The translations under genes were made by a program, and so were the position numbers. A model generated the notes under the pieces. The model ran no database searches, was not told the origin of the DNA, and worked only from the letters and a program-made list of their open reading frames with translations. 33,490 nucleotides of DNA from Comamonadaceae bacterium (GTDB lineage: Bacteria; Pseudomonadota; Gammaproteobacteria; Burkholderiales; Burkholderiaceae_C), in assembly GCA_025356545.1 (NCBI GenBank), contig JANXSU010000299.1:1-33490 (forward strand), in the 5' to 3' direction. Shown in pieces: positions 15,539 to 23,693 of the stretch. How positions within the stretch are numbered: the first letter of the stretch is position 1; every line of letters begins with the position of its first letter.

Positions 15539-16419
15539 GCGGTCACCACAGTCGGGTTCCCCAATGCCGGGTACAGCGCGTGTGCTGTGCGTGAAAAAAC
15601 CCAGGCTTGCTCATCTCCGGTGAGGGATTGTGTGGCCTCTTGTGCTTCTTGCAGCAATTGCTTCAAGCTGCCCTTTGAGGCCGGGAAGTTGGAACCCCAA
15701 GCAATGCGATGTGCGCCAAAACAATCGACTACTGCACGGCAGAAGCTGGCTTGGGTCGCCAAGCCCTGGGCCGACTCACGCACGTTGTGGGTGGTGAGCT
15801 TGAAGTGCAAGTTGCGATGCCGCGCCAGAGCAAACAAGGCTTGGGCTTGCGCGTAGGGCGGGCCATCTTCCAGCAGAGGGCGGGCAAAGTGATCGAGCAA
15901 GACGGTGGCTTCGGGAAAGCGGGTCAGCAAGCCGTCCAACTGGGGTAGGCCGTCCGCGCGGATTTGTACGCAGATAGGGATTCGCTGCTCGCTGATGTAA
16001 GCCCAGGCCGGGAAGGCGCGCGGGTCGTCCAGCCGCACGCTGTGGTCAGCGGCGGTGTGCCCCGCGATGAAGACGCGCAGCCCACTCAAGCCCGCATCAC
16101 GCCAATGGCGAATGCGCTCCAGTGCGTTGTCTGCCAGCAAGTCCACCGAGTACACGCCGACAAACTGTTGGGGGTGCGCTCGCACGGCGTCCACCACGTA
16201 GCTGTTGTCATGGCCATAGCAGGTGGAGGCTTGCACAAGCACCGACTTGGCGACACAGGCGTCCCGCATGGCGTCCAGCATGCCTTGCGCATTCACAGGG
16301 CGTTCTTTCGACCAGTCAGATTGTTTCCCGCCCATGGGGGCCAGGGGAAACCGTGCGGCATCGTCCGCGATGATGTGGTTGTGGACGTCGACGGTGGGCA
16401 ATGAGTTAAATAGAGTCAT
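15535..16419 (-). CDS. amidohydrolase_2 family metal-dependent hydrolase
   Basis: A 294-residue TIM-barrel amidohydrolase of the group that includes 2-pyrone-4,6-dicarboxylate hydrolase and aromatic-acid decarboxylases. The metal motif DVHNHI (H13, H15) is at the N-terminus. LLDHFARP (with the third histidine) is in the middle and WGSNFP, variant of the usual GSDxP, is near the C-terminus: the common aspartate ligand is replaced by asparagine. It starts an operon with a dihydroxyphthalate-decarboxylase-like protein, which favours an aromatic or lactone substrate. It is divergent from the propeller lipoprotein across 129 bases. Confidence 0.82.
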   Translation of the reverse strand: MTLFNSLPTVDVHNHIIADDAARFPLAPMGGKQSDWSKERPVNAQGMLDAMRDACVAKSVLVQASTCYGHDNSYVVDAVRAHPQQFVGVYSVDLLADNALERIRHWRDAGLSGLRVFIAGHTAADHSVRLDDPRAFPAWAYISEQRIPICVQIRADGLPQLDGLLTRFPEATVLLDHFARPLLEDGPPYAQAQALFALARHRNLHFKLTTHNVRESAQGLATQASFCRAVVDCFGAHRIAWGSNFPASKGSLKQLLQEAQEATQSLTGDEQAWVFSRTAHALYPALGNPTVVTA

Positions 16420-16548
16420 GTTGCCAACTTTATCACCAGTGTGCGCGCAAGGAAGTCCATGGTGGTGGTGGGAAATGCAGGCACAATCCGAGTCTGTATC
16501 AAGCCAATTCTTGGCAGCCCCATTTTTACAGTTTGATTTTTATAGTTT

Positions 16549-17799
16549 ATGAGCTTCGCCACTTACATGACTTCGACATCCATTCGATTGAAACTCCTTG
16601 CGCTATTTGTAGCCGTAGTCCTAAGCGCTTGCGGCGGAAGTAGTGGTGGCCCAGCTTCATCGCCCGCAGGCGGAATCACCGTGGTGCCCGGCAACGGCCA
16701 AGTTACTGTGAGTTGGACGCCTGATTCTGGTGTTCAGTATTGGTTGTGGTACGCCCCTGGATCGACCGTGACCACTACAACGCCTGGGCATTTGACCAAG
16801 GTAAATGTGAACTCGCCCTATGTTTTGACCGGTCTGACCAACGGAGCCACCTATGCATTCGCCATCAATGGGCGTACGGGTGGCGGTGCGGGGGGGGCAT
16901 TGAGCACCCCCGTGACAGCAGTGCCGCGCACAGCCGGAGCCACATGGACGGCTGGCACAACTATGGGCAGCGCCGAGATGCGTGGAGCGTCTTACGGTAC
17001 AGCTGCTGACGCGTCATTGAATTACTTGGCTGTGGGGGCTAGCGGAAGTGTTTTCAAAGGGAGCGATGGCATTAACTGGACAACCGTCAGCACAGCACCG
17101 GCGGTTAATTTCAATGCGACGCTGTTCACGCTGAGTCAATTTATTGCCTTGGGCGCCACGGGCGGTACCAATAACATTTACCGCACCTCAGATTTTGTGA
17201 CTTGGACAGCGCCGCTCGCCAATCCTGGCGCCGCGCAAAACTTGAATGCACTGGCTTCTAATGGTGCCTTGCTGGTTGCAGTGGGTGATAACGGCACGAT
17301 TCAATCCTCAACTGACGGTATCTCCTGGACAACGGCCACATCTGTGCCAACCACCGATCACCTCTACGGCGTCACTTATGCCGCCAGCGGGCTGTGGCTG
17401 GCCGTGGGGGCCAATGGTGTACTGTTCACCAGTGTGGACGGCAAGAGCTGGACGGCTCGAGCCTCGGGCACAACCAATACATTGCGCAGTGTGGCTGCTA
17501 GCACGTACTTAACAGGCTACCAGTATGTCGCTGTTGGTTTAGGTGGAGTTGTGAGCCGAAGTGTTGATGGCACCAGCTTTGCGGTGCAAACCCTCGGCAC
17601 AACTGATTTTTATGGTGTCAATGCAGATCCGCTTCAGATTCTGGCCGTAGGCTCCGGTGGCACTGCCTATACCAGCTCGGATGCGGTCACTTGGACGAGT
17701 CAAACAACCGGTACCACGAACAAGCTTGCTGGCTTATTCGGCTCACCCACGCAGTACATCGCAGTGGGTGCGGCAGGTACGAATATCTCTTCTCGCTAA
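16549..17799 (+). CDS. lipoprotein with fibronectin-III-like domain and predicted seven-bladed propeller
   Basis: A 416-residue exported lipoprotein. The signal segment ends in the lipobox LSAC with C28 as the lipidated residue, followed by a Gly/Ser linker. Residues about 42-127 look like a fibronectin type III domain (GNGQVTVSWTP to YAFAINGRTGGG). The rest holds seven repeats of the form xxxVAVGxxGxxxxSxDGxxWT, the last cut after NISSR. The lone GATWTAG before the first repeat could supply the missing strand and close the ring. Similar BNR/YCF48-type propellers bind glycans or proteins; no ligand can be assigned. ATG 16567 is an alternative start. Isolated between two minus-strand operons, with somewhat lower GC than its neighbours. 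Confidence 0.78.
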   Translation: MSFATYMTSTSIRLKLLALFVAVVLSACGGSSGGPASSPAGGITVVPGNGQVTVSWTPDSGVQYWLWYAPGSTVTTTTPGHLTKVNVNSPYVLTGLTNGATYAFAINGRTGGGAGGALSTPVTAVPRTAGATWTAGTTMGSAEMRGASYGTAADASLNYLAVGASGSVFKGSDGINWTTVSTAPAVNFNATLFTLSQFIALGATGGTNNIYRTSDFVTWTAPLANPGAAQNLNALASNGALLVAVGDNGTIQSSTDGISWTTATSVPTTDHLYGVTYAASGLWLAVGANGVLFTSVDGKSWTARASGTTNTLRSVAASTYLTGYQYVAVGLGGVVSRSVDGTSFAVQTLGTTDFYGVNADPLQILAVGSGGTAYTSSDAVTWTSQTTGTTNKLAGLFGSPTQYIAVGAAGTNISSR

Positions 17800-17827
17800 G
17801 CCTGTGGGCTGGGTCTGAGCCCAAGGC
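17800..17827. terminator. hairpin between convergent genes, weak terminator candidate
   Basis: GCCT-G-TGGGCT (17800-17810) pairs with AGCCCA-AGGC (17818-17827), ten base pairs with one bulge and a 7-base loop. It fills the 28-bp gap between the convergent lipoprotein and hydrolase stops. There is no T-tract, so it may end transcription poorly or only stabilise the mRNA ends. Confidence 0.35.
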
Positions 17828-18910
17828 TCACTGACCCAGTTTCGGTGCGGTTTGCAGCAAGGTCGCCAAGTGTTGTTTCCAGAATTTGGCTTGCCCCGTG
17901 GTGCCGTGGCCCGCTGTGTTTTCACTGGCGGGAATGATCACGTAGCTGGCATTTTTGATGCGCTTGACTTCGCTTTGCAGCAGGCCCAACTCAGGCGGGT
18001 TACGCTCGTCATCGGCGGCGTTGATGGCCAAGAGCGTGGCCTGAATTTTCTCCAGACCGGGGGAGGGGTTGTAGTCGCGTGAGGAGTCCCATTGGTAGAG
18101 GTGGTCGTTGGCGTCACCGGTGTAGCGTGCTTTCAGGCGGCTGTCCAGAAATTGATCGGCTTTCTCGCGCGTCGGCGCGGCCTTGAACAGGGCCTGGTTG
18201 CCGCCATTGGTGGCCGTGGCATAAAACACCGACGCAAAATGTGCGCTTTTGGGCTGTTCGGTGTAGTTGCCGTTCATCCAGGTCGGGTCATTGCGAATGC
18301 TGTCAATGATGAGGCGGCGCAGCATCCAGTTGCGGCTGGACATCTCGGTGGGTAGCGAGGCCATGGGCACCAGCGTGTCCATGAAGGCGGGGTAGCGCTG
18401 GCCCCAGATCCAGGTTTGCATGCCGCCCATGGAATTGCCAATCACCAGGCGCAGGTGCTTGACGCCGAAGTGCTCGGTGACCAAGCGGTACTGCGCGTCC
18501 ACCATGTCGTTGTAGTTGTATCTAGGGAATTTGGTGCGCAAGCCGTCAGAAGGTTTGCTCGATTTGCCTGTGCCAATCGCGTCGGGCAGGATGACGTAGT
18601 AGCGGCTGGCGTCCAGCGCCTGTCCTGGGCCAAACAATTCACCTGCAAAGGCCGGATTCACCATGCCAGCGCCCGAGCCAGTGGTGCCATGCAAGACCAG
18701 CACCGGCTCCCCCTTGGGGTCGCCCACGGTGGTGTAGTTCAACTTGAGTTCGGGCAGCACTTCGCCGGTGTGGAAGCGGAAGTCTTTGGCGATCCAGTGG
18801 CCTTCTTTAGGGGTGGGCATGTTTTGGGCGTGTGCGGTTGACAGAGTGAAGGCGGTGATGCCCAGCACGAGGGCTGCGGTGCTGTGGATGAACTTGGAGA
18901 GGGGGAGCAT
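17828..18910 (-). CDS. exported alpha/beta hydrolase, MetX (homoserine acetyltransferase)-like
   Basis: A 360-residue alpha/beta hydrolase with an export signal ending AHA-Q near residue 29, so it acts in the periplasm, unlike true MetX enzymes. The catalytic triad can be read: Ser in GNSMGGMQTWIWG, Asp in INAADDERNPPE, His in NTAGHGTT. LVLHGTTGSGAG supplies the oxyanion region. The length and the GNSMGG context resemble the MetX/homoserine O-acetyltransferase group, but export and the neighbours argue for an ester or acyl substrate. ATG 18910 is chosen because it opens the signal peptide; the frame runs on to 19291 inside the next gene. Last gene of a cluster of exported hydrolases. Substrate unknown. 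Confidence 0.83.
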   Translation of the reverse strand: MLPLSKFIHSTAALVLGITAFTLSTAHAQNMPTPKEGHWIAKDFRFHTGEVLPELKLNYTTVGDPKGEPVLVLHGTTGSGAGMVNPAFAGELFGPGQALDASRYYVILPDAIGTGKSSKPSDGLRTKFPRYNYNDMVDAQYRLVTEHFGVKHLRLVIGNSMGGMQTWIWGQRYPAFMDTLVPMASLPTEMSSRNWMLRRLIIDSIRNDPTWMNGNYTEQPKSAHFASVFYATATNGGNQALFKAAPTREKADQFLDSRLKARYTGDANDHLYQWDSSRDYNPSPGLEKIQATLLAINAADDERNPPELGLLQSEVKRIKNASYVIIPASENTAGHGTTGQAKFWKQHLATLLQTAPKLGQ

Positions 18911-18930
18911 GTGTTTCCTTGAGGGCCGGA

Positions 18931-18948
18931 TTCCCGTCTGCGCGGGAA
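18931..18948. repeat. short palindromic intergenic repeat, copy 1
   Basis: TTCCCGT-CTGC-GCGGGAA, flanked by GCCGGA, is the well-known type of short GC-rich palindrome found many times in betaproteobacterial genomes. It lies in the 50-bp gap before the MetX-like hydrolase. A related copy is at 21544-21561. It forms a 6-7 bp hairpin and may modulate mRNA stability within the operon. Confidence 0.5.
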
Positions 18949-18960
18949 AGACAGCGGTGT

Positions 18961-19641
18961 TTATTTGAGTTCCGGCAGCGGCGGCTTGGCCCCGCCCGGC
19001 AGGGGCGTGCGGTCCACGTTCAACACCATGGAGACCAGCACGTAGTAACCGTTCACGGCGATCAGGTCCATCGCGCCCTGCTCTCCAAACTTGTCGACCA
19101 CGGCTTTGAAGGTGGCGTCGCTCACCTGTTTGGTGGTGTGCAACTCTTGCGAAAAGTTGTAGATGGCGGTCTCGTCCGCGTCCATGCTGGTCGGGCGTTT
19201 GCCTTGGGCCAGTTCTTCGGCAATGGCGGGGTTCAAGCCTGCTTTGAGCGCCAGACGGTGGTGGGCGAACCACTCGTACTGCGAGCCCCACTGCCGCGCG
19301 GTGACCAAAATCGCAAACTCATTGAGCTTGAAGGGCAATGAGCTTTTGAAGCGGATGTGCTCGGCCACACGACGCAGTTGCTCGGCCAGCAGGGGGCTGC
19401 GCAGGTACACATTGAAGGGGCTGCCAATGGTGGGCGCACCCGGAACGGCAGCGGCACTGCCGGTGGCCGAGGTGGGGCCGGACAGCACGGCATCGACGTA
19501 TGCTTTTTGATCGGCCGTCATCTCGGTGATGGGGGTCAACTTGAAGCGGCGCTGGTCTTCTTGCGCCATCGCGTGGCCGCTGCCAGATAGGACGCCAGCC
19601 GCCGCACTTGCCATCAACACGCTTGCTTGCCATTTTTTCAT
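18961..19641 (-). CDS. exported carboxymuconolactone-decarboxylase-like protein
   Basis: A 226-residue all-helical protein with an export signal ending AMA-Q near residue 27. The mature part resembles the CMD/AhpD superfamily: LNEFAILVTARQWGSQYEWFAHH and LALKAGLNPAIAEEL are the usual core, with E and H of YEWFAHH in the expected site. It has no cysteine at all, so it cannot be an AhpD-type peroxidase and is more like gamma-carboxymuconolactone decarboxylase, although those are cytoplasmic. ATG 19641 is supported by GGAG nine bases upstream and by the signal peptide. It sits between two exported hydrolase genes. The reaction is unknown. Confidence 0.8.
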   Translation of the reverse strand: MKKWQASVLMASAAAGVLSGSGHAMAQEDQRRFKLTPITEMTADQKAYVDAVLSGPTSATGSAAAVPGAPTIGSPFNVYLRSPLLAEQLRRVAEHIRFKSSLPFKLNEFAILVTARQWGSQYEWFAHHRLALKAGLNPAIAEELAQGKRPTSMDADETAIYNFSQELHTTKQVSDATFKAVVDKFGEQGAMDLIAVNGYYVLVSMVLNVDRTPLPGGAKPPLPELK

Positions 19642-19676
19642 TGCTGCTCCTATGGGGTGATTTGAGATGCCGCCGT

Positions 19677-20735
19677 TCAGCGGCGGATTTGCTCGATATT
19701 GCGGTCGATCCAAGCGTAGAGCCAATCGGCCAGCTCCAGACTGTTTTTGTCCTGCATCAGCATGTGGGAGTTGCCTTTGATGCCCAGCTCGGGCAACACA
19801 ATGTTCTCCACGCGGCCACCGGCTTGGGTGGCGGCAGCGGCAAATTCACGGCAGGCTTTGAGGCGCGGTGCCCAGCGCGGCGCCTGATCCACGTAGTCGC
19901 CCCACAGCACCATCATGGGCACTTTCAGGTAGGGCTTCAAATCACCCGTGGCCGAGGGGCAGGCACCGGGCTCGATGGAGACCACGCCCGCAATGCCGCG
20001 TTCTGACAAGGCCGCCACTTGAAACGGGAAGATGCCCGATTGCGAGTGGCTGATGAGCACCGTGCCGTTCAACTTCGTCGCCAATTCGGAGAGTGCGGAA
20101 ATGGTGGGGTTGGGGGTAGGCAGGGTGAAGAGCCAGTCGGGCACCATTTGCTTCCAAAACTCGCCAATGGCTTCCAGCGGAAAGCGCATGCCGGGAAAGA
20201 CTTGCGGGTAAGTCGCACCAAAGCGGAAGATGGCCCACGCACCCTCTTGCCCGGCCATGAAAACAGGCGGGGTTTCTGCGGCGGGTGTCTTGCCTGCGCG
20301 CACACTGACGACGGGCGTGGCGTTGGCGGCAGAGCGCCCGCGCGCGACTTGGTCAACCACATAGACCGGGTGACCTCGGCGCACAAAATACTCGTCCCAA
20401 CCCATGCGGCCATCAGGCGTAGTCTCCCAGGTTTTACCGGTCAGGCAACAGCCGTGGATGAAGGTCAGCGGCAGGCGTTTGGCATCCACCGGCTGCTGGT
20501 AGCGCACGTACATTTGTTCCACCGCCACCGTGCCGCTGGCGGCGTAGGCAGGCAGGGTGGAGAGCGTGTCGGATTGGATGTTGCGCCCGCCGACAAAGAA
20601 GCTGCCTTGCTTGTCCAGCACCAGCGGGCCGCTTAGAGCGTTGCTGGCGGGTGGGCTGGCGCAGGCGGACAGCAATGCCAAGGTCAGCACCACTAGGGCG
20701 CTACGTGTCGCCAAAAACCAATGCGAATTTTTCAA
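19677..20735 (-). CDS. alpha/beta hydrolase lipoprotein, TTG start
   Basis: A 352-residue exported lipoprotein esterase candidate. The lipobox LLSAC ends at C25. The mature protein has an alpha/beta hydrolase pattern: oxyanion region FIHGCCLTGKTWE, nucleophile elbow SHSQSG (HSxSG instead of GxSxG), acid region VLWGDYVDQ and catalytic His in GNSHMLM. The start codon is TTG at 20735, supported by AGGAG about eight bases upstream; no ATG fits the signal peptide. It lies 15 bases after the SDR gene. Likely acts on an ester at the membrane surface; the substrate is unknown. Confidence 0.8.
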   Translation of the reverse strand: MKNSHWFLATRSALVVLTLALLSACASPPASNALSGPLVLDKQGSFFVGGRNIQSDTLSTLPAYAASGTVAVEQMYVRYQQPVDAKRLPLTFIHGCCLTGKTWETTPDGRMGWDEYFVRRGHPVYVVDQVARGRSAANATPVVSVRAGKTPAAETPPVFMAGQEGAWAIFRFGATYPQVFPGMRFPLEAIGEFWKQMVPDWLFTLPTPNPTISALSELATKLNGTVLISHSQSGIFPFQVAALSERGIAGVVSIEPGACPSATGDLKPYLKVPMMVLWGDYVDQAPRWAPRLKACREFAAAATQAGGRVENIVLPELGIKGNSHMLMQDKNSLELADWLYAWIDRNIEQIRR

Positions 20736-20750
20736 CTTGTTCTCCTCGTT

Positions 20751-21524
20751 TTACAAAACCCCAGACGTACCACCATCCACATTAATACTGGTGCCCGTCA
20801 CATAACTGGCCGCGTCTGAGGCGAGGAAGGTGATGACGTTGGCCACCTCGTCTGCCAAACCCACACGCCCGAGCGGAATGGCCTTGCCCATCTCGTCGTA
20901 CAGGTCTTCCACATCGCGTCCGCTGGAGGCGGCTTTGCTCTCGTGTTGCCCCGCGCGAATCAGGCCGATGCACACCGTGTTGACCAAAATTTTGTCAGCC
21001 GCAAACTCCTTTGACAAAGCCTTGGTCATGGCCTGTCCTGCCGCGCGCGTGACCGATGTAGGCATAGATCCCGCCTGCGGTTGCTTGGCCCCAATGTTGG
21101 TGATGTTGATAATGCGCCCGCCACCGACCCGGCGCATCTCAGGCACAACCAAGCGCGTTAGGCGAATCGCACCGAATAGCTTCAAATCAAAGTCGGCCTG
21201 CCAAGTGGCATCAGTCACCGACTCGAACGCGCCCCGGTTGGACGTACCTGCGTTGTTGACCAGAATATCGACCCGACCAAACGCGGCCAGCGCCTCTTGC
21301 ACCACGCGCGCGCATTCGGTTTCTTGGCCGATATCGGCTTGCACACCCAGCGCTTGACCGCCTGCTGCACGGATGACGGCAATCACGCTGTCAAGCCGCT
21401 CACGCCCGCGTGCGGCGATAACGACCGATGCGCCCTCTGCGGCCAGCATCTGGGCTGTGGCCAAGCCTATGCCTTGAGTCGCGCCGGTGACGATGGCGCA
21501 TTTGTTGTGGAGATTGAGTTTCAT
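20751..21524 (-). CDS. SDR-family protein lacking the canonical catalytic tetrad
   Basis: A 257-residue classical-length short-chain dehydrogenase/reductase. The cofactor motif TGATQGIG (13-20), the NNAG motif (90-93) and the C-terminal ITFLASDAASYVTGTSINVDGG are intact, so NAD(P) binding and fold are expected. The catalytic positions differ: the usual Asn is K115 (DLKLFG), Ser is N143 (ITNIG), Tyr is T156 and Lys is R160 (TSVTRAA, against YSASKAA). Spacing between N143 and T156 is the normal 13. It is the only cytoplasmic protein among five exported ones. It may use other chemistry, or have a binding role. Confidence 0.86.
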   Translation of the reverse strand: MKLNLHNKCAIVTGATQGIGLATAQMLAAEGASVVIAARGRERLDSVIAVIRAAGGQALGVQADIGQETECARVVQEALAAFGRVDILVNNAGTSNRGAFESVTDATWQADFDLKLFGAIRLTRLVVPEMRRVGGGRIINITNIGAKQPQAGSMPTSVTRAAGQAMTKALSKEFAADKILVNTVCIGLIRAGQHESKAASSGRDVEDLYDEMGKAIPLGRVGLADEVANVITFLASDAASYVTGTSINVDGGTSGVL

Positions 21525-21543
21525 AGGGTTTTCATTTTTGTCA

Positions 21544-21561
21544 CTCCCGCCTGCGCGGGAG
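21544..21561. repeat. short palindromic intergenic repeat, copy 2
   Basis: CTCCCGC-CTGC-GCGGGAG is a perfect 7-bp inverted repeat around CTGC, related to the copy at 18931-18948. It lies in the 49-bp gap between the large hydrolase stop and the SDR start. Confidence 0.5.
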
Positions 21562-21573
21562 AGACGGAAGTCA

Positions 21574-23679
21574 TCAGCGCAATACAGCGCTTTTGTCAGC
21601 GGCTGTGATTAGTGCAGCGGCGTCCTCGGGCAGTAAAAAACCCTCAGTCACTGCACGCGCGGCTGCCTTTTTCACCACAGCCACATACCCGTCGTGCGAG
21701 CCATAACGCTCTTCAAGCGAAGGGCGTGGGTCGTTGTTGGCAAGCCGCTGCGCCGCCGTGCGGGCAAACGGAAGCATGCCACCCGCGTAGTTGCAGATTT
21801 GCCCTTTGTGGAAAGGCATGGCCCCATTTAAGGTGACGTTCCAGCCCAGGTAAGTGCCCAGCGGAGCGTCGAGCAGTACCACGGGCACACCACCCACTTC
21901 ATTGCCGTCGGCATCGACCTTGGGTGCCAGCATTTTGAGTGCTTGTTTGATACGTGGCGGCGTGATGGACGGGATGCCAGAGCCATCGAGTGCATTGAAT
22001 TGCGGGCCAAATTCATAGTCCAGCACCGGCATGATGAACTCCGCCTCGGGCAGGCTGGCGCGCAAGCCGGGCAGGGTGGGGAAGCCCAGCGCTGCTTTGT
22101 GCGATTCGGCCAGTTGACCCGCAGCCAGTGTGGGGTAACGGTTGGGTGGCGGGGCGGTGTTGTTCATCACCCAGTTGCGGAAATGCACGCGGATGGCGTT
22201 GACCGTTTGAGTGTGCGGCACCGGGTTGGCGGGTAGCTGGGCCATGCCAAAGTTGTTGCCGGGGCACATCAAGGGCGCGGTGGGTAGGCCCACACCGGGC
22301 AGGCTGCTGTCAAAGCCGCCTGGGCCACCGCCGTGGGCCGTGCTGGCGATGTAGTAGCGGCGCACGTTAGCGGGCAGGGGCAGGTCGGCCTTGGCGTCTG
22401 TGCCCACCCATTCGGGCGTGAGCTTGAGCGCCCAGACCTCGGCTGAACCAAAGTGTTCGATGATTTTGGGGCAGGTTTTAGTGGCGGTACAGCGATCCAA
22501 AATGCCCGCCGCTGGCAGGCCGCGCAGAGCGTCGGGGTGTGATATCCACCACTGCGGCCCCTCGCTGCCCGCCTGGTACAACTCCAGCACACCGTCGGGC
22601 TGGGCCCAGCGGAAGTTCAGGGCAATGCGACGCCCGGCAATGATGGGCCACATGCCGTCATGTACTTGGCTGCCATCCTCGGCCTGGTTAAAACCCAGGT
22701 GCAACCAGCCGCGCAAGAAGTTGCCCGACTGCGACACGCCGCGCGAGATGCTGTGCTTCACCGCTTTGGCAATCGGATTAGCCGTGCCTATGTCGTCTGC
22801 ACTGGATTTTTTGAAGAAGGCAGCCACGTCGCGCCAAGCCGCAAAACCCATGCCCAGCACATAAGGGTCTTGGGCCGTGAACACCACTTGGTACAGGCGC
22901 TTGGCATCAAAGCCGGACTTCAAACAAATATGGGTCGGATCGGGCGTGCCGGGGAAGGGGTTGGCAGCGTCGCACTTGGCCCAAGCCCAATCGCTGGGGG
23001 CAATGGTCACTTCATCAAACACTTCGCCGCGCATGCCCTCGGCTCCGCGTGACACCAGCTTGGCTTGGCGTGTGTCCATGCTCGCAGGCTTGTAGGGCAC
23101 GGGGTTGGTTTGCACGATCAGGCCTTGCGATGCCGGGCCGGATCGGTTAACGATGCGGCCCATGACTTCGCCGGTTACCGCAGTGCCATTGGCACCGCGC
23201 GCCACCGGCAGTTTGAGCCATTGAAAGCCATTGGCCGAGCCCTTGTCCTTCACAGCGGTCTGGCCCGCGTTGTCACCCTGCCAAGCGCTGGCCAACTCGA
23301 TATCGCCCAGCGCAAACTCCTGCGGTGCGACCGGGTACACACGGCCCCGGTTGGGCACGTCATGCCACATCAGGCCACTGGCCTGGCGCATGTCCACCGG
23401 CTTGTAGATGACGAAAGAGGCGACGTAGCGCACCTTGCCATCCGCGTCCTTGGCCAGCTCAATGTCTTGGATGATGGCGTTGCCCGGCAGCTTGGGGTCT
23501 AGCTCACCAAAGGCACGACCTGCAATTTGTTCGTAGGCAATCGCGCGTGCGGCACTGCCCGCAGGGGTCGCCATGGGGATGGTCTCGTCAATGACGATGC
23601 TCGTGACGCGAGCCTGGGCGGGGGCGCACAGGGTGATGGCCAGCACCCCGCAGAAAAGTAGTTGCGGTGTTCTGAACAT
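21574..23679 (-). CDS. large exported alpha/beta hydrolase domain protein (PF20091-like)
   Basis: A 701-residue exported protein with a signal peptide ending AQA-R near residue 23. It resembles the uncharacterised alpha/beta hydrolase domain family found in many proteobacteria. The likely nucleophile elbow is GVSQSGNFLRGWLH (near residue 315), a GxSxSG-like turn. Further conserved-looking segments are WHDVPNRGR, ERLYQVVFTA-like KRLYQVVFTAQDPYVLGMGF, and YYIASTAHGGG. AGGAGA lies six bases before ATG 23679. It starts 14 bases after the solute-binding lipoprotein gene. It could be a periplasmic esterase for a bulky substrate; no characterised homologue comes to mind. Confidence 0.8.
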   Translation of the reverse strand: MFRTPQLLFCGVLAITLCAPAQARVTSIVIDETIPMATPAGSAARAIAYEQIAGRAFGELDPKLPGNAIIQDIELAKDADGKVRYVASFVIYKPVDMRQASGLMWHDVPNRGRVYPVAPQEFALGDIELASAWQGDNAGQTAVKDKGSANGFQWLKLPVARGANGTAVTGEVMGRIVNRSGPASQGLIVQTNPVPYKPASMDTRQAKLVSRGAEGMRGEVFDEVTIAPSDWAWAKCDAANPFPGTPDPTHICLKSGFDAKRLYQVVFTAQDPYVLGMGFAAWRDVAAFFKKSSADDIGTANPIAKAVKHSISRGVSQSGNFLRGWLHLGFNQAEDGSQVHDGMWPIIAGRRIALNFRWAQPDGVLELYQAGSEGPQWWISHPDALRGLPAAGILDRCTATKTCPKIIEHFGSAEVWALKLTPEWVGTDAKADLPLPANVRRYYIASTAHGGGPGGFDSSLPGVGLPTAPLMCPGNNFGMAQLPANPVPHTQTVNAIRVHFRNWVMNNTAPPPNRYPTLAAGQLAESHKAALGFPTLPGLRASLPEAEFIMPVLDYEFGPQFNALDGSGIPSITPPRIKQALKMLAPKVDADGNEVGGVPVVLLDAPLGTYLGWNVTLNGAMPFHKGQICNYAGGMLPFARTAAQRLANNDPRPSLEERYGSHDGYVAVVKKAAARAVTEGFLLPEDAAALITAADKSAVLR

Positions 23680-23693
23680 CGTTGTCTCCTGGT

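Noticed and set aside
16480-16489. GGCACAATCC as a second copy of the earP-sbcB operator
   Set aside because: Only one arm is present, with no inverted partner and no start codon at the right distance; a lone 10-mer is weak evidence.
18911-19291. N-terminal extension of the MetX-like hydrolase
   Set aside because: This part is an out-of-frame reading of the CMD-like gene; a signal peptide begins exactly at ATG 18910.
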